From NCBI RefSeq assembly GCF_900105325.1, contig NZ_FNSU01000003.1, positions 1,612,001 through 1,676,000 of the forward strand: 64,000 nucleotides of DNA, read 5' to 3'. The number at the start of each line of letters is the position of its first letter. The first letter of the stretch is position 1. Source of the stretch: Pseudomonas marginalis. Its GTDB lineage: Bacteria; Pseudomonadota; Gammaproteobacteria; Pseudomonadales; Pseudomonadaceae. Below, one piece after another: positions 42,599 to 52,803 of this stretch. Below the pieces are notes generated by a model. That model saw nothing but the letters and a program-made list of their open reading frames with translations. It was not told where the DNA came from and ran no database searches. The position numbers were made by a program, and so were the translations under genes.

Positions 42599-45500
42599 TC
42601 AGTTCTCCTCGATGTCAGTCGGCAATGGGCGCGGCAAGTCATCGCCGCTGGAGCCATCGAGCCAGTCGACCTTGGCCATCTTGCGCACCACGACAAACTC
42701 ATCGCGGTTGCAACCGACCGTGCCGTAGTAGTTGAAACCGTAGGCCTGCTGGGCATAGCCGCCGATCATGTGGGTCGGCTTGAGCACCACGCGGGTCACC
42801 GAGTTGTGGTGGCCGCCACGGGTCTTGGTGGTTTCCGAACCCGGCACGTTCACGATGCGTTCCTGGGCGTGGTACATCATCACCATGCCTTCCTTGACGC
42901 GCTGGCTGACCACCGCACGGGCGGTCAATGCACCGTTGACGTTGAAGCATTCGATCCAGTCGTTGTCTTCGATGCCGGCACGCTTGGCGTCGATTTCCGA
43001 GAGCCACACGATCGGTCCGCCACGACTCAGGGTGAGCATCAGCAGGTTGTCGCTGTAGGTGCTGTGGATGCCCCACTTCTGGTGCGGGGTGATCCAGTTC
43101 AGCACAATCTCGGTCTCGCCATTGCTGCGCTTGCCCTTCACCCCTTCGATGGTGCGGGTGTTGACCGGTGGCCGGTAGCTCATCAACTGCTCGCCGAACG
43201 CCTGCATCCACGGGTGATCCTGGTAGAACTGCTGGCGGCCGGTGATGGTGCGCCATGGGATGTTTTCATGCACGTTGGTGTAGCCGGCGTTGTAGCTCAC
43301 GTGCTCGTCTTCCAGGCCTGACCAGGTCGGGCTGGAGATGATCTTGCGCGGCTGCGCCTGGATGTCGCGGAAGCGAATCGCTTCGTGGGCCTTGGAGATC
43401 GCCAGGTGGCTGTGGTCGATGCCGGTGAATTCCGACAGCGCGGCCCAGGCTTTCAAGGCGACCTTGCCGTTGGTTTCCGGGGCCAGGGACAGGATCACTT
43501 CGGCGGCGTCGATGGCCGTGTCGATTTTCGGCCGGCCGTGGCTGATGCCCGCAGCGCTTTCGTGATGGTTCAGCTCGCCGAGGAACTCGACTTCTTCATC
43601 GGTGTTCCAGTTGATGCCCTTGCCGCCGTTGCCGAGTTTTTCCAGCATCGGACCCAGGGACGAGAACTGCTTGTAGATGTTCGGGTAGTCCCGCTCCACC
43701 ACTGCCATGTTCGGCGCGTTCTTGCCCGGAACCGGCGCCACACCGGCGCTTTTCCAGTCGGTGCCGCCAAACGGCTGGGCCAGTTCGCCGACGCTGTCGT
43801 GCATCAACGGGACGGTGACCAGGTCTTGCTCCACGCCCAGGTGGCCGACCGACATGGCCGAGAACGCCTTGGCGATGCCCTTGTAGATTTCCCAGTCGGA
43901 GCGCGACTCCCACGCCGGGTCGATGGCCGCCGACAACGGGTGGATGAACGGGTGCATGTCCGAGGTGTTCATGTCGTCTTTTTCGTACCAGGTGGCGGTC
44001 GGCAAGACGATGTCGGAATACACGCAGGTGGAGGACATGCGGAAGTCCAGGGTGGTCACCAGGTCGAGCTTGCCGATGGCGCCGTCCTCGACCCATTCGG
44101 CCTCGGTGGGCTTGCATTCGGTACTGTGGCCGATGTCTTCGTTCATCACGCCGTTCTTGGTGCCCAACAGGTACTTGAGCATGTACTCATGGCCCTTGCC
44201 CGAGGAACCGAGCAGGTTGGAGCGCCAGATAAACATGTTGCGCGGGAAGTTCACCGGGCTGTCCGGCTGTTCGCAGGCGAAGCGCAGGCTGCCGTCCTGC
44301 CAGGACTTGACCACGTAGTCTTTCGGCGTCATGCCGGCGGCGGCCGCATCACGGCAGATGTGCAGCGGGTTGGTGTTGAGCTGTGGCGCACTCGGCAACC
44401 AGCCGGCGCGTTCGGCGCGGATGTTGTAGTCCAGGGCGTGTTCCGGGAATTGCGACTTGTCGGCCAGGGGCGAGAGCACGTCGTGCATGCTCATCTTCTC
44501 GTGGCGCCATTGCGAGCTGTGGCCGTAGAAGAAGCTGGTGCCGTTCATCTGGCGTGGCGGGCGGTTCCAGTCGAGGCCGAAGGCCAGGGGCAGCCAGCCG
44601 CATTGCGGGCGCAGTTTTTCCTGGCCGACGTAGTGGGCCCAACCGCCGCCGGTCTGGCCGACGCAACCGCAGAGCATGAGCATATTGATCAGCCCGCGGT
44701 AGTTCATGTCCATGTGGTACCAGTGGTTCATCGCCGCGCCGACGATGATCATCGAACGGCCCTTGGTCTTGTCGGCGTTGTCGGCGAACTCACGGGCGAT
44801 CTGGATGGCTTTCTCGCGGCTGACGCCGGTGATCGCTTCCTGCCACGCCGGGGTGCCCGGCACGCTGGCGTCGTCGTAGTCCTTGGCCACGTTCTGGCCG
44901 CCCAGGCCACGGTCGATGGCCAGGTTGGCGGCGGACAAGTCGAACACCGTCGCCACTTTGGCCACGCTGCCGTCGGCCAGGGTCACGCTGTGCACCGGCA
45001 CGCGGCGGAACTGCACGGCATCGCCAGCCACGTGCTGGAAGTGCTCGTGGGCTTCGCCGGCAAAATACGGGAAGGCCACTTCGGCGACGTCGTCACCGAT
45101 CAGGCTGAGCTTGAGGTCGATGGGGCGGCCTTCACCGCCCTCCTTCGCGAGGATGTTCCACTTGCCCTTCTCGCCCCAGCGGTAGCCGATGGAGCCTTGT
45201 GGCGACACCAGTTCACCGCTCTCGTCGAGGGCGATGGTTTTCCATTCCGGGTTGTTGTCCTGGCCGAGGTTGCCGGTGAGGTCCGAGGCGCGCAGGAAGC
45301 GGTCAGGCTGGAAGCCGGCGCCAGGGGCGAACCCGGTCATCGGCTTGAGCATCACCAGTACCGGCAAGTCGGTAAAGCGCTTGGCGTAGTCGGTGAAGTA
45401 GGCGCTCGGTTTATCCAGGTGAAATTCCTTGAAGATCACATGGTTGAAGGCCTGGGCCAACGCGGCGTCGGTGCCCTGCTTGGGGTTGAGCCACAGGTCG

Positions 45501-46372
45501 GTGAGCTTGGCCACTTCCGAATAGTCCGGGGTGATGGCCACGGTCTTGGTGCCCTTGTAGCGCACCTCGGTGAAGAAGTGCGCGTCCGGGGTACGGGTCT
45601 GCGGGACGTTGGAACCCCAGGCGATGATGTAGTTGGAGTTGTACCAGTCGGCCGATTCCGGCACGTCGGTCTGCTCGCCCCACACCATCGGCGAGGCCGG
45701 TGGCAGGTCGCAGTACCAATCGTAGAAGCTCAGGCACACGCCGCCGATCAGCGACAGGTAACGCGAACCCGCCGCGTAGCTGACCATGGACATGGCCGGG
45801 ATCGGCGAGAAGCCGACGATGCGGTCCGGGCCGTATTGCTTGATGGTGTAGACGTTGGAGGCGGCGATGATCTCGTTGACCTCTTCCCAGTTCGAGCGAA
45901 TGAAACCGCCCATGCCGCGCTTGCTCTTGTACGAGTCGGCCTTGACCTTGTCCTCGACGATGCTCGCCCACGCCTCCACCGGCGACAGGGTCTGGCGCGC
46001 GTCACGCCACAGCTTGAGCAGCGGCTTGCGGATCTTCGGGTACTTGAGGCGGTTGGCGCTGTAGATGTACCAGCTGTAGCTGGCCCCCCGTGGGCAGCCG
46101 CGCGGCTCATGGTTGGGCAGGTCGTTGCGGGTGCGCGGGTAGTCGGTCTGCTGGGTTTCCCAGGTGATCAGGCCGTTCTTCACGTAGATCTTCCACGAGC
46201 ACGAGCCGGTGCAGTTAACGCCGTGGGTGGAGCGCACGATCTTGTCGTACTGCCAGCGCGAGCGGTAGACGTTTTCCCAGTCGCGGGACTCCTTACGGGT
46301 CTCGCCGTGACCGTCGGAGAATTCGTTTTGCTTGCGGTTGAAGAACCGCAGTTGATCCAGTAAGTGACTCAT
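42599..46372 (-). CDS. narG: Respiratory nitrate reductase alpha subunit NarG
   Basis: A 1257-residue molybdopterin oxidoreductase of normal NarG length. The N-terminus has the FS0 cluster motif beginning with His (STHGVNCTGSCSWKIYVKNG) and CPRGASYSWYIYS. The short amino end (MSHLLDQLRFFNRK) is the NarJ-binding tail. It reduces nitrate to nitrite on the cytoplasmic side. First of narG-H-J-I; 57 bp separate it from narK2. Confidence 0.96.
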   Translation of the reverse strand: MSHLLDQLRFFNRKQNEFSDGHGETRKESRDWENVYRSRWQYDKIVRSTHGVNCTGSCSWKIYVKNGLITWETQQTDYPRTRNDLPNHEPRGCPRGASYSWYIYSANRLKYPKIRKPLLKLWRDARQTLSPVEAWASIVEDKVKADSYKSKRGMGGFIRSNWEEVNEIIAASNVYTIKQYGPDRIVGFSPIPAMSMVSYAAGSRYLSLIGGVCLSFYDWYCDLPPASPMVWGEQTDVPESADWYNSNYIIAWGSNVPQTRTPDAHFFTEVRYKGTKTVAITPDYSEVAKLTDLWLNPKQGTDAALAQAFNHVIFKEFHLDKPSAYFTDYAKRFTDLPVLVMLKPMTGFAPGAGFQPDRFLRASDLTGNLGQDNNPEWKTIALDESGELVSPQGSIGYRWGEKGKWNILAKEGGEGRPIDLKLSLIGDDVAEVAFPYFAGEAHEHFQHVAGDAVQFRRVPVHSVTLADGSVAKVATVFDLSAANLAIDRGLGGQNVAKDYDDASVPGTPAWQEAITGVSREKAIQIAREFADNADKTKGRSMIIVGAAMNHWYHMDMNYRGLINMLMLCGCVGQTGGGWAHYVGQEKLRPQCGWLPLAFGLDWNRPPRQMNGTSFFYGHSSQWRHEKMSMHDVLSPLADKSQFPEHALDYNIRAERAGWLPSAPQLNTNPLHICRDAAAAGMTPKDYVVKSWQDGSLRFACEQPDSPVNFPRNMFIWRSNLLGSSGKGHEYMLKYLLGTKNGVMNEDIGHSTECKPTEAEWVEDGAIGKLDLVTTLDFRMSSTCVYSDIVLPTATWYEKDDMNTSDMHPFIHPLSAAIDPAWESRSDWEIYKGIAKAFSAMSVGHLGVEQDLVTVPLMHDSVGELAQPFGGTDWKSAGVAPVPGKNAPNMAVVERDYPNIYKQFSSLGPMLEKLGNGGKGINWNTDEEVEFLGELNHHESAAGISHGRPKIDTAIDAAEVILSLAPETNGKVALKAWAALSEFTGIDHSHLAISKAHEAIRFRDIQAQPRKIISSPTWSGLEDEHVSYNAGYTNVHENIPWRTITGRQQFYQDHPWMQAFGEQLMSYRPPVNTRTIEGVKGKRSNGETEIVLNWITPHQKWGIHSTYSDNLLMLTLSRGGPIVWLSEIDAKRAGIEDNDWIECFNVNGALTARAVVSQRVKEGMVMMYHAQERIVNVPGSETTKTRGGHHNSVTRVVLKPTHMIGGYAQQAYGFNYYGTVGCNRDEFVVVRKMAKVDWLDGSSGDDLPRPLPTDIEEN

Positions 46373-46429
46373 GATGCTTTCCTCATCAGGCGTGCCGTGG
46401 GGTGCGTTGCCCCGCGAATTCGTGGTCGA

Positions 46430-47833
46430 TCAGCAGGGTGTGGCGCAGCCTTTGCGGGCGTACCACCACCAGGTCACGACAATGCAGCTCAGGTAGAAAC
46501 CGACAAACATGTAGAAGGCCATCGCCGGGCTGCCGGTGGCGGCCATGGATGTGCCGAAGGACTTGGGAATGAAGAACGCACCGAAGGCACCCATGGCCGA
46601 GCTGAAGCCCAGCACGGCGGCGGATTCCTTGCCGGCATCCTTGATCGCCTGCTCGCGCTCGGCGGCGGATTTACCGGCACTGGCCTTCTCGTGCTGGGTG
46701 CGAAAGATCACCGGGATCATGCGGAAGGTGGAGCCATTGCCGACGCCGGTGGTGATGAACAGCAGCATGAACATGCCGAGGAAACCGTAGAAGCTGCCGC
46801 CCTGCCCGTTCACCGGCAAAAAGTGCAGCACGCCGAACACCATCACGATCATCAGCACGAAGTTCCACAAGGTCACCCGTGCGCCGCCCAGCTTGTCCGC
46901 CAGCCAGCCGCCGAGTGGGCGCACCAGGGCACCGACCAGCGGGCCGAGGAAGGCGAATTTCAGCGCCACCACATCGGGGAACGAGGTCTTGATCAGCAGC
47001 GGGAACGCCGCCGAAAAGCCGATGAATGAGCCGAAGGTGGCCAGGTACAACCAGCACATCAGCCAGTTGTGCTTGCGCTTGAAGATCACCGCCTGCTCGC
47101 TGAACGAAGCGCGGGCGCTGGACAGGTCATTCATGCCGAACCAGGCCGCCACGGTGACGGTGAGGATAAACGGCACCCAGATGAAACCGGCGTTCTGCAG
47201 CCAGAGTTGACTGCCATCCGCCAAGGTCTGCGGTTGACCGCCCACCAGGCCGAACACGCCGAACGTGATCACCAGCGGCACGCAGAACTGCATCACCGAC
47301 ACCCCCAGGTTGCCGAGGCCGGCGTTCAGGCCCAGGGCCGTGCCTTGCTGCGACTTGGGGTAGAAGAAGCTGATGTTGGACATGCTCGAGGCGAAGTTGC
47401 CGCCGCCGAAACCGCACAGCAGCGCGATCAGTACAAACACGCTGTAGGGGGTGTTGGGGTCTTGCACCGCAAAGCCCATCCACAGCGACGGCAGCAGCAG
47501 CGACGCGGTGCTCAGGGCGGTCCAGCGGCGGCCGCCGAAGATCGGCACCATGAACGAGTAGAACACCCGCAAGGTGGCACCGGACAGGCCCGGCAACGCC
47601 GCCAGCCAGAACAACTGGTCGGTGGTGAACGTAAAGCCGATGGCGTTCAGGCGCACGATCACCGTGCTCCACACCATCCACACGGCGAAGGCCAGCAACA
47701 GCGCGGGAATCGAGATCCATAGGTTGCGGGTCGCGGTCTTCTTGCCGCTGGCGCCCCAGAACGCCGGGTCTTCAGGGCGCCAGTCGTGGATCACCGGCCC
47801 CGAGCCGGGCTTTTGCGCGATGGACATGTTCAT
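46430..47833 (-). CDS. narK2: Nitrate/nitrite transporter NarK2
   Basis: A 467-residue major facilitator of the nitrate/nitrite porter branch with 12 helices and the two nitrate signature regions (CGFGGGNFASSMSNISFFYP and GVGNGSTFRMIP). The ATG at 47833 overlaps the narK1 stop; a second ATG at 47827 has better spacing from AAGGAG and is equally likely. It probably exchanges nitrate for nitrite. Confidence 0.92.
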   Translation of the reverse strand: MNMSIAQKPGSGPVIHDWRPEDPAFWGASGKKTATRNLWISIPALLLAFAVWMVWSTVIVRLNAIGFTFTTDQLFWLAALPGLSGATLRVFYSFMVPIFGGRRWTALSTASLLLPSLWMGFAVQDPNTPYSVFVLIALLCGFGGGNFASSMSNISFFYPKSQQGTALGLNAGLGNLGVSVMQFCVPLVITFGVFGLVGGQPQTLADGSQLWLQNAGFIWVPFILTVTVAAWFGMNDLSSARASFSEQAVIFKRKHNWLMCWLYLATFGSFIGFSAAFPLLIKTSFPDVVALKFAFLGPLVGALVRPLGGWLADKLGGARVTLWNFVLMIVMVFGVLHFLPVNGQGGSFYGFLGMFMLLFITTGVGNGSTFRMIPVIFRTQHEKASAGKSAAEREQAIKDAGKESAAVLGFSSAMGAFGAFFIPKSFGTSMAATGSPAMAFYMFVGFYLSCIVVTWWWYARKGCATPC

Positions 47834-49113
47834 TCTCCTTGGAGAGGTTGGGCGGTTTTGCCCAACAGCGGTTGCTTGCGCATTTCGCTGAAGTACATCC
47901 AGGTCAGGGACACCCAGACCACGCCGTACATCAACATGAAGCAGGACGAGCGCACGCCGGTGAGGTCCACCAGGGCGCCAAACAGGATCGGCAGCACAAA
48001 GCCGCCCAGGCCACCGGCCAGGCCGACGATGCCGGACACCGCGCCCATGTTCTGTGGGTAGTCATTGGCGATGTACTTGAACACCGAGGCCTTGCCGAAC
48101 GCGAAGGCGATGCCCATCACAAACAACAGCACGGTGAACAGGGTGGCGTTGAGGCCGATGTGGAAATCCAGGGAACCGTTGACGGTCTGCACCTGCAATT
48201 GGGTCTGCGGGTAGCTGAGCAGGAACAGGCAGATCCAGCTCACCCACAGCACCCACCAGGTCACGCTCTGGGCACCCCAGCGGTCGGACATCCAGCCGCC
48301 CACCGCACGCAGCACGCCGCCGGGCAGGGAGAAACACGCGGCCAGCAGCGCGGCGCTTTGCAGGCTGAAGCCGTATTCCTGCACGTAGTACTTGGTCATC
48401 CACAGCGCCAGGGCCACATAGCCGCCGAATACAATCGAGTAGTACTGGCAGTAGCGCCACACGGCCGGGTCTTTCAGGCACAGCAACTGCTGGCGCAGGC
48501 TGGCGCCGCCAGCACTGCGGTGGGCCTTGTTTTCGCTGGTGAGGAACCAGAACAGCAGCGCGGTGATAAACAGGATCGCGCCGAACACCTTGGGCACCAG
48601 GTGCCAGGTGCCGAGGGCTATCAGCGCCGGGGCCAGAAACTTGGTGACGGCGGCGCCCGCGTTGCCGGCGCCGAACACGCCCATGGCAAAGCCCTGGTTC
48701 TCTTTGTCGAACCACTTGGCGACGTAGGCGATGCCCACCGAAAACGAACCGCCGGCCAGGCCGACGAACAGGCCCAGCACCAGGAACTGCCAATAGGCGG
48801 TGGCGTAGGTGATCAGGTACAGCGGCAGCACGCAGGCGAGCATCAACAGGAAGAACACGATGCGCCCGCCGAAGCGGTCAGTCAGCAGGCCCAGGGGCAG
48901 GCGCACCAGGGAGCCGGTCAACACCGGCGTGGCGGCCAACAGGCCGAACTGGGTTTCGTTGAGTTGCAGCAGCTCTTTGATGGGTACGCCCAACACGGCG
49001 AACATCATCCACACCATAAAGCAGACGGTGAAGGCGAGTGTGCTCATGCCCAGCACCAGGCCTTGTCTCATACGGGGTTGAGTCACGGTATGCGCTCCAG
49101 AAAGTGATTCCAT
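47830..49113 (-). CDS. narK1: Nitrate transporter NarK1
   Basis: A 427-residue nitrate/nitrite porter (FVGLAGGSFSVGIAYVAKWF and VGLAGGLGGFVLPILFG signatures), 12 helices. As the upstream member of the pair it corresponds to the NarK1-type nitrate/proton symporter. It heads the narK1-narK2-narGHJI-ppiC-moaA unit, with an ANR-type box 34 bp and a NarL-type site 86 bp upstream of its start. Confidence 0.92.
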   Translation of the reverse strand: MESLSGAHTVTQPRMRQGLVLGMSTLAFTVCFMVWMMFAVLGVPIKELLQLNETQFGLLAATPVLTGSLVRLPLGLLTDRFGGRIVFFLLMLACVLPLYLITYATAYWQFLVLGLFVGLAGGSFSVGIAYVAKWFDKENQGFAMGVFGAGNAGAAVTKFLAPALIALGTWHLVPKVFGAILFITALLFWFLTSENKAHRSAGGASLRQQLLCLKDPAVWRYCQYYSIVFGGYVALALWMTKYYVQEYGFSLQSAALLAACFSLPGGVLRAVGGWMSDRWGAQSVTWWVLWVSWICLFLLSYPQTQLQVQTVNGSLDFHIGLNATLFTVLLFVMGIAFAFGKASVFKYIANDYPQNMGAVSGIVGLAGGLGGFVLPILFGALVDLTGVRSSCFMLMYGVVWVSLTWMYFSEMRKQPLLGKTAQPLQGE

Positions 49114-49146
49114 GGGCGCAGGTTAGGGGCGACACCCCCGTGGAAC

Positions 49147-49160
49147 TTGACCCAGGTCAA
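49147..49160 (-). promoter_or_regulatory. ANR/DNR box upstream of narK1
   Basis: TTGACCCAGGTCAA, a palindromic match to TTGAY-N4-RTCAA. Confidence 0.75.
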
Positions 49161-49198
49161 CGTCCGCCTGGGGGGTATGGGGCTATGCTGGCCCCACA

Positions 49199-49214
49199 TA
49201 CCTCTAAGGAGGTA
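49199..49214. promoter_or_regulatory. NarL 7-2-7 binding site
   Basis: TACCTCTAAGGAGGTA: two inverted NarL heptamers two bases apart, in the narK1-narX divergent region. A further single heptamer (AGAGGTA) lies at 49305-49311, nearer narX. Confidence 0.8.
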
Positions 49215-49396
49215 GTCCTAACAACAAGAGAAAGTCTTTATTTATCAATGGATTGGTCTCTTGTGCCGGCGTTTTCCCGTGGGAGGGTTGGCCGGCAACT
49301 CTTTAGAGGTAGTGCGCCAGGGATTGCGGTTTTTCAGCCCTTTTCCCTTTGCAGGTGCCGCCATGCAGGCTCTCAACCCCCTTCGATCACGCCGCC

Positions 49397-51199
49397 ATGT
49401 TTAACTGGCTGCGCAGCTCCCTGCCCGCTCGCGCCGGCCTGGCGGTAATCCTGATCGCCATTCTCGCCCTTGCCAGCTCCTTGAGCGCCGGCTTGATCGC
49501 CTGGTTCAGCCAGGGCGACGCGGCCGCCATCAACACCGCCGGCTCGGTGCGCATGGAGACCTACCACCTCAGCTGGAAACTCGCCGCCGGGGCCCCTGCC
49601 GACGAGATCGACGCCATCACCCACAGCCTGCAAGGGCGCCTCGACAGCCAATCGCTCAAGGCGGTGCTCGAAGACGGCCCGCGCAGCGCCCTGCTGCAGA
49701 GCTACCAACAGATCCAGCAGCGCTGGGACACCGATCTGCGCCCGGCGCTGGCACGCGGCGACGCGGTGCTGTTCCAGGCCAGCGCACCGGAGTTCGTCGA
49801 GCAACTGAACCAATTCGTCAGCCTCCTGCAACAACACAGCGAACAGAAACAGGGCTGGCAGCAAGGCATCCAGGGCCTGGCACTGTTCAGCACGCTGATC
49901 ATCCTGCTGATCGGCCTGTACGAATTGCAGTACGGCGTGGTCAACCCCCTGGAAGAACTGGTGCACGCGACCCGGCGCTTTCGTGATGGTGACTTCAAGA
50001 CCCGGGTCAATCACCGTTCCGAGGATGAACTGGGGCAATTGGCCCTGAGCTTCAACGCCATGGCCGAGACCATTGAACACTCCCACCGCACCCTGGAGAG
50101 CCAGGTGCGGCAGAAAACCCTCAACCTGCAACAAGCCAACGCCGCCCTGGAGCTGCTTTACCAGAGCAGCCGCAGCCTGGCCACGCGCCTGGCGAACGCC
50201 GAGGGCCTGGATGAACTGATCCGGCGCTTCCAGAAACGCCTGCCGGGGTTGCGCCTGTCGCTGTGCCTGCAAGGGCACTTCCTGGCGCCGGCCCAGCAGA
50301 TGCTCTCCCTGAATGGAGGGGATAGCCGCAACGTCTGCGCCATCGGTGATTGCGCAACGTGCCAAAAACAGAAAGTGGCGCTCCCCCAGGTATTCAGCAT
50401 CAGCAACCAGGGCTCGGAACTGGGCGAACTCAAGGCCCACTTCGACGATGGCCATCCCCCCCAGGATTGGGAAAAACAACTGATCCAGGCCCTGGCCAAC
50501 CTGATCGGCACCTCGCTGTCGCTCAAGCGCCAGCGTGAACAGGACCACCGCCTGCTGCTGCTCGACGAACGCACCATCATCGCCCGCGAACTGCACGATT
50601 CCCTGGCCCAGGCGCTGTCCTACATGAAGCTGCAGGTCAGCCGCATGCAAACCCTGATCCGCCGTGGCGAACCGGTGGAAACCCTGGCCACCGTCACCGC
50701 CGAACTGCGCGATGGCCTGAACAACGCCTACCGCCAACTGCGCGAATTGCTCACCACCTTCCGCCTGCAAATCCACGATGCCGGGCTGGTGCAGGAACTG
50801 CAGGAGACCGCCGAAGAGTTCTCGCGGCGTGGCGAGTTCCAGGTGCACCTGCATGTGGACGCCCTGGCCTTCCAACTGTCGGCCAGCGAACAGATCCACT
50901 TGTTGCAGGTCACCCGCGAGGCCCTGTCCAATTGCCTGCGCCATGCCCATGCGCAAAACGCCTGGCTGCAACTGCGCCAGGAAGGCGAGACCGTGAGCCT
51001 GAGCATCGAGGACGACGGCCGGGGCTTCTGCGGTGAGGTCGACACCCGCGAACACCACGGCCTGACCATCATGGACGAGCGCGCCCGCAGCCTGCATGGC
51101 CGCCTCGACATCAGCCCCCGCGAGCCCCAGGGCACCCGCGTGCAATTGCGTTTCCAACCGGAATTTCTCGGCCACTCCCTACAAGGCACCGCCTCATGA
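49397..51199 (+). CDS. narX: Nitrate sensor histidine kinase NarX
   Basis: ATG 49397 gives 600 residues, a typical NarX length. Membrane helix 1 about 10-32; a nitrate-binding P-box (INTAGSVRMETYHLSWKL) near residue 47; helix 2 about 160-180; HAMP (LEELVHATRRFRDGDFKTRV); a cysteine-rich central module (CAIGDCATC near 314-322); the phosphorylated His400 in ARELHDSLAQALSYMKLQVS; and an HATPase domain. It phosphorylates NarL in response to nitrate. narL overlaps by 4 bp. Confidence 0.94.
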   Translation: MFNWLRSSLPARAGLAVILIAILALASSLSAGLIAWFSQGDAAAINTAGSVRMETYHLSWKLAAGAPADEIDAITHSLQGRLDSQSLKAVLEDGPRSALLQSYQQIQQRWDTDLRPALARGDAVLFQASAPEFVEQLNQFVSLLQQHSEQKQGWQQGIQGLALFSTLIILLIGLYELQYGVVNPLEELVHATRRFRDGDFKTRVNHRSEDELGQLALSFNAMAETIEHSHRTLESQVRQKTLNLQQANAALELLYQSSRSLATRLANAEGLDELIRRFQKRLPGLRLSLCLQGHFLAPAQQMLSLNGGDSRNVCAIGDCATCQKQKVALPQVFSISNQGSELGELKAHFDDGHPPQDWEKQLIQALANLIGTSLSLKRQREQDHRLLLLDERTIIARELHDSLAQALSYMKLQVSRMQTLIRRGEPVETLATVTAELRDGLNNAYRQLRELLTTFRLQIHDAGLVQELQETAEEFSRRGEFQVHLHVDALAFQLSASEQIHLLQVTREALSNCLRHAHAQNAWLQLRQEGETVSLSIEDDGRGFCGEVDTREHHGLTIMDERARSLHGRLDISPREPQGTRVQLRFQPEFLGHSLQGTAS

Positions 51200-51843
51200 A
51201 CACCCTCACCCGCCACCGTATCCTGCTGGTCGACGATCACCCGATGATGCGCCACGGCATGCGCCAGATGCTTGAACTGGAAGACGACCTGCAAGTGGTC
51301 GGCGAAGCCGGCAACGGCCAGGAAGCCCTGGACCAGATCGACACCCTGCAACCGGACCTGGTGCTGCTGGACAACAACATGCCGCACATGAACGGCCTCG
51401 AAACCCTGCGCCGCCTGCGCGCCATGAACTATGCCGGCAAGGTGCTGCTGTTTACCGTGTCCGACGCTGAAGACGATATTCGTGATGCGTTGCGCCTGGA
51501 TGCCAATGGCTATCTGCTCAAGGACATGGAGCCGGAGTTGTTGATCCAGTACATCCGTGATGCGTTGCATGGCGCGTTGGTGATCAGCCCCGGCCTGACC
51601 CGCGTACTGGCCCAGGCCCTGCGCTCGCCGCAGCCCCATGGGGCAGTGGAATTGACCGAGCGCGAACGCCAGGTGCTGAGGACGATTGCCAGTGGGCACA
51701 GCAACAAGGTGATCGGGCATAAGCTGGGGATTACCGAGGGCACGGTGAAGGTGCATGTGAAGAATTTGCTGCATAAGCTGGGGTTGCGGTCGCGGGTGGA
51801 AGCGGCGGTTTGGGCGATGGAGCATTTGCGGCAGGCGGGGTGA
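51196..51843 (+). CDS. narL: Nitrate response regulator NarL
   Basis: A 215-residue response regulator with receiver domain (phospho-acceptor D59 in VLLDNNMP) and a LuxR-type helix-turn-helix (LTERERQVLRTIASGHSNKV then GITEGTVKVHVKNLLHKLGL). It controls nar genes through TACYYMT heptamers such as the site at 49199-49214. Confidence 0.94.
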   Translation: MNTLTRHRILLVDDHPMMRHGMRQMLELEDDLQVVGEAGNGQEALDQIDTLQPDLVLLDNNMPHMNGLETLRRLRAMNYAGKVLLFTVSDAEDDIRDALRLDANGYLLKDMEPELLIQYIRDALHGALVISPGLTRVLAQALRSPQPHGAVELTERERQVLRTIASGHSNKVIGHKLGITEGTVKVHVKNLLHKLGLRSRVEAAVWAMEHLRQAG

Positions 51844-51853
51844 GTTTGTTTGT

Positions 51854-52580
51854 GTACATATCCGTTGCTGCGGTCACGGCCGCTATGGGTTCCGCCCTTA
51901 CGGCGGGTCACTTTGGAAAAGCCCCAAAGTAACCAAAGGGCTCTTGCCCCACCACTCGGTACCTCGCCTAGGCTCGGTATGCCCGAACGAAGGCTTGAAT
52001 CCGTGGGCCGCCGTCATGGGCCATCCTTGGCCCAGGACGGCTAACCCGGCGTCCTGCCGGGTTACCCACGGATTCAAGCCTGCGTTCGGCCAGCGTGGTT
52101 AACGGGGCGCCTAAGATCAAGATCAAAAGCAGATCAAAAGCCAGAGCCAGATCAAAAGATTGCTGACTTCGTCAGCGGGTAAGGAAGTAGAAGCCACACC
52201 GCGTACGCTTCAAAGATCAGGTCGGCTTTAAGGCCGCCTCGCTTTGTTTTTGATTTGGGATCGCCCCGTCAAACACGCTGGCCGAACGCAGGCTTTGGAG
52301 CGTGGGTAACCCGGCAGGACGCCGGGTTAGCCGCACTGGGCCATGGATGGCCCATTGCGGCGGCCCACGCTCCAAAGCCTTCGTTCGGGCATACCGAGCC
52401 TAAGCGAGGTACCGAGTGTTGGGGCGAAGGCCTTTTGCTTACTTTTGGGCCTTTCCAAAAGTGAGCCGCTGTAAGAGCGGAACCATAGGTGGCCGTGACC
52501 GCAGCAATGGATATGTACTCATTCCAACCTCAAAAAAGCGGTCGGCCCAAAGGCCGCCACGGGAGCAAGCTCCCGTGACG
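51854..52580. repeat. Large two-armed inverted element, copy 4 (complete, no central REPIN)
   Basis: Left arm about 51854-52115 and inverted right arm about 52255-52520, spaced by A/G-rich and unique sequence instead of a REPIN. The outer flanks ATGCCCGAACGAAGGC and GCCTTCGTTCGGGCAT are exact complements. Fills most of the gap 51844-52803. Confidence 0.82.
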
Positions 52581-52624
52581 GTCTGCCAGGCGAAACGTAT
52601 TTAACGGGTTTATTGCGATTTAAG

Positions 52625-52712
52625 TGTGTGCGGGCTTGCTCGCGAAAGCGGTGGTTCAGTCAAAGATGTATTCACTGACACACCGCATTCGCGAGCAAGC
52701 CCGCTCCCACAT
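52625..52712. repeat. REPIN before the Crp/Fnr gene
   Basis: Inverted REP halves GTGTGCGGGCTTGCTCGCGA and TCGCGAGCAAGCCCGCTCCC around an 88-bp element, mixing two REP family motifs. Confidence 0.85.
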
Positions 52713-52803
52713 TTTTCACACAAACCCCGCAAGAGGTACCCCCACAGAGGCATATCAACCCCGCCCCAAGCCCTCTACGCTAGCCCATTGCGGAGGCCCA
52801 ACC

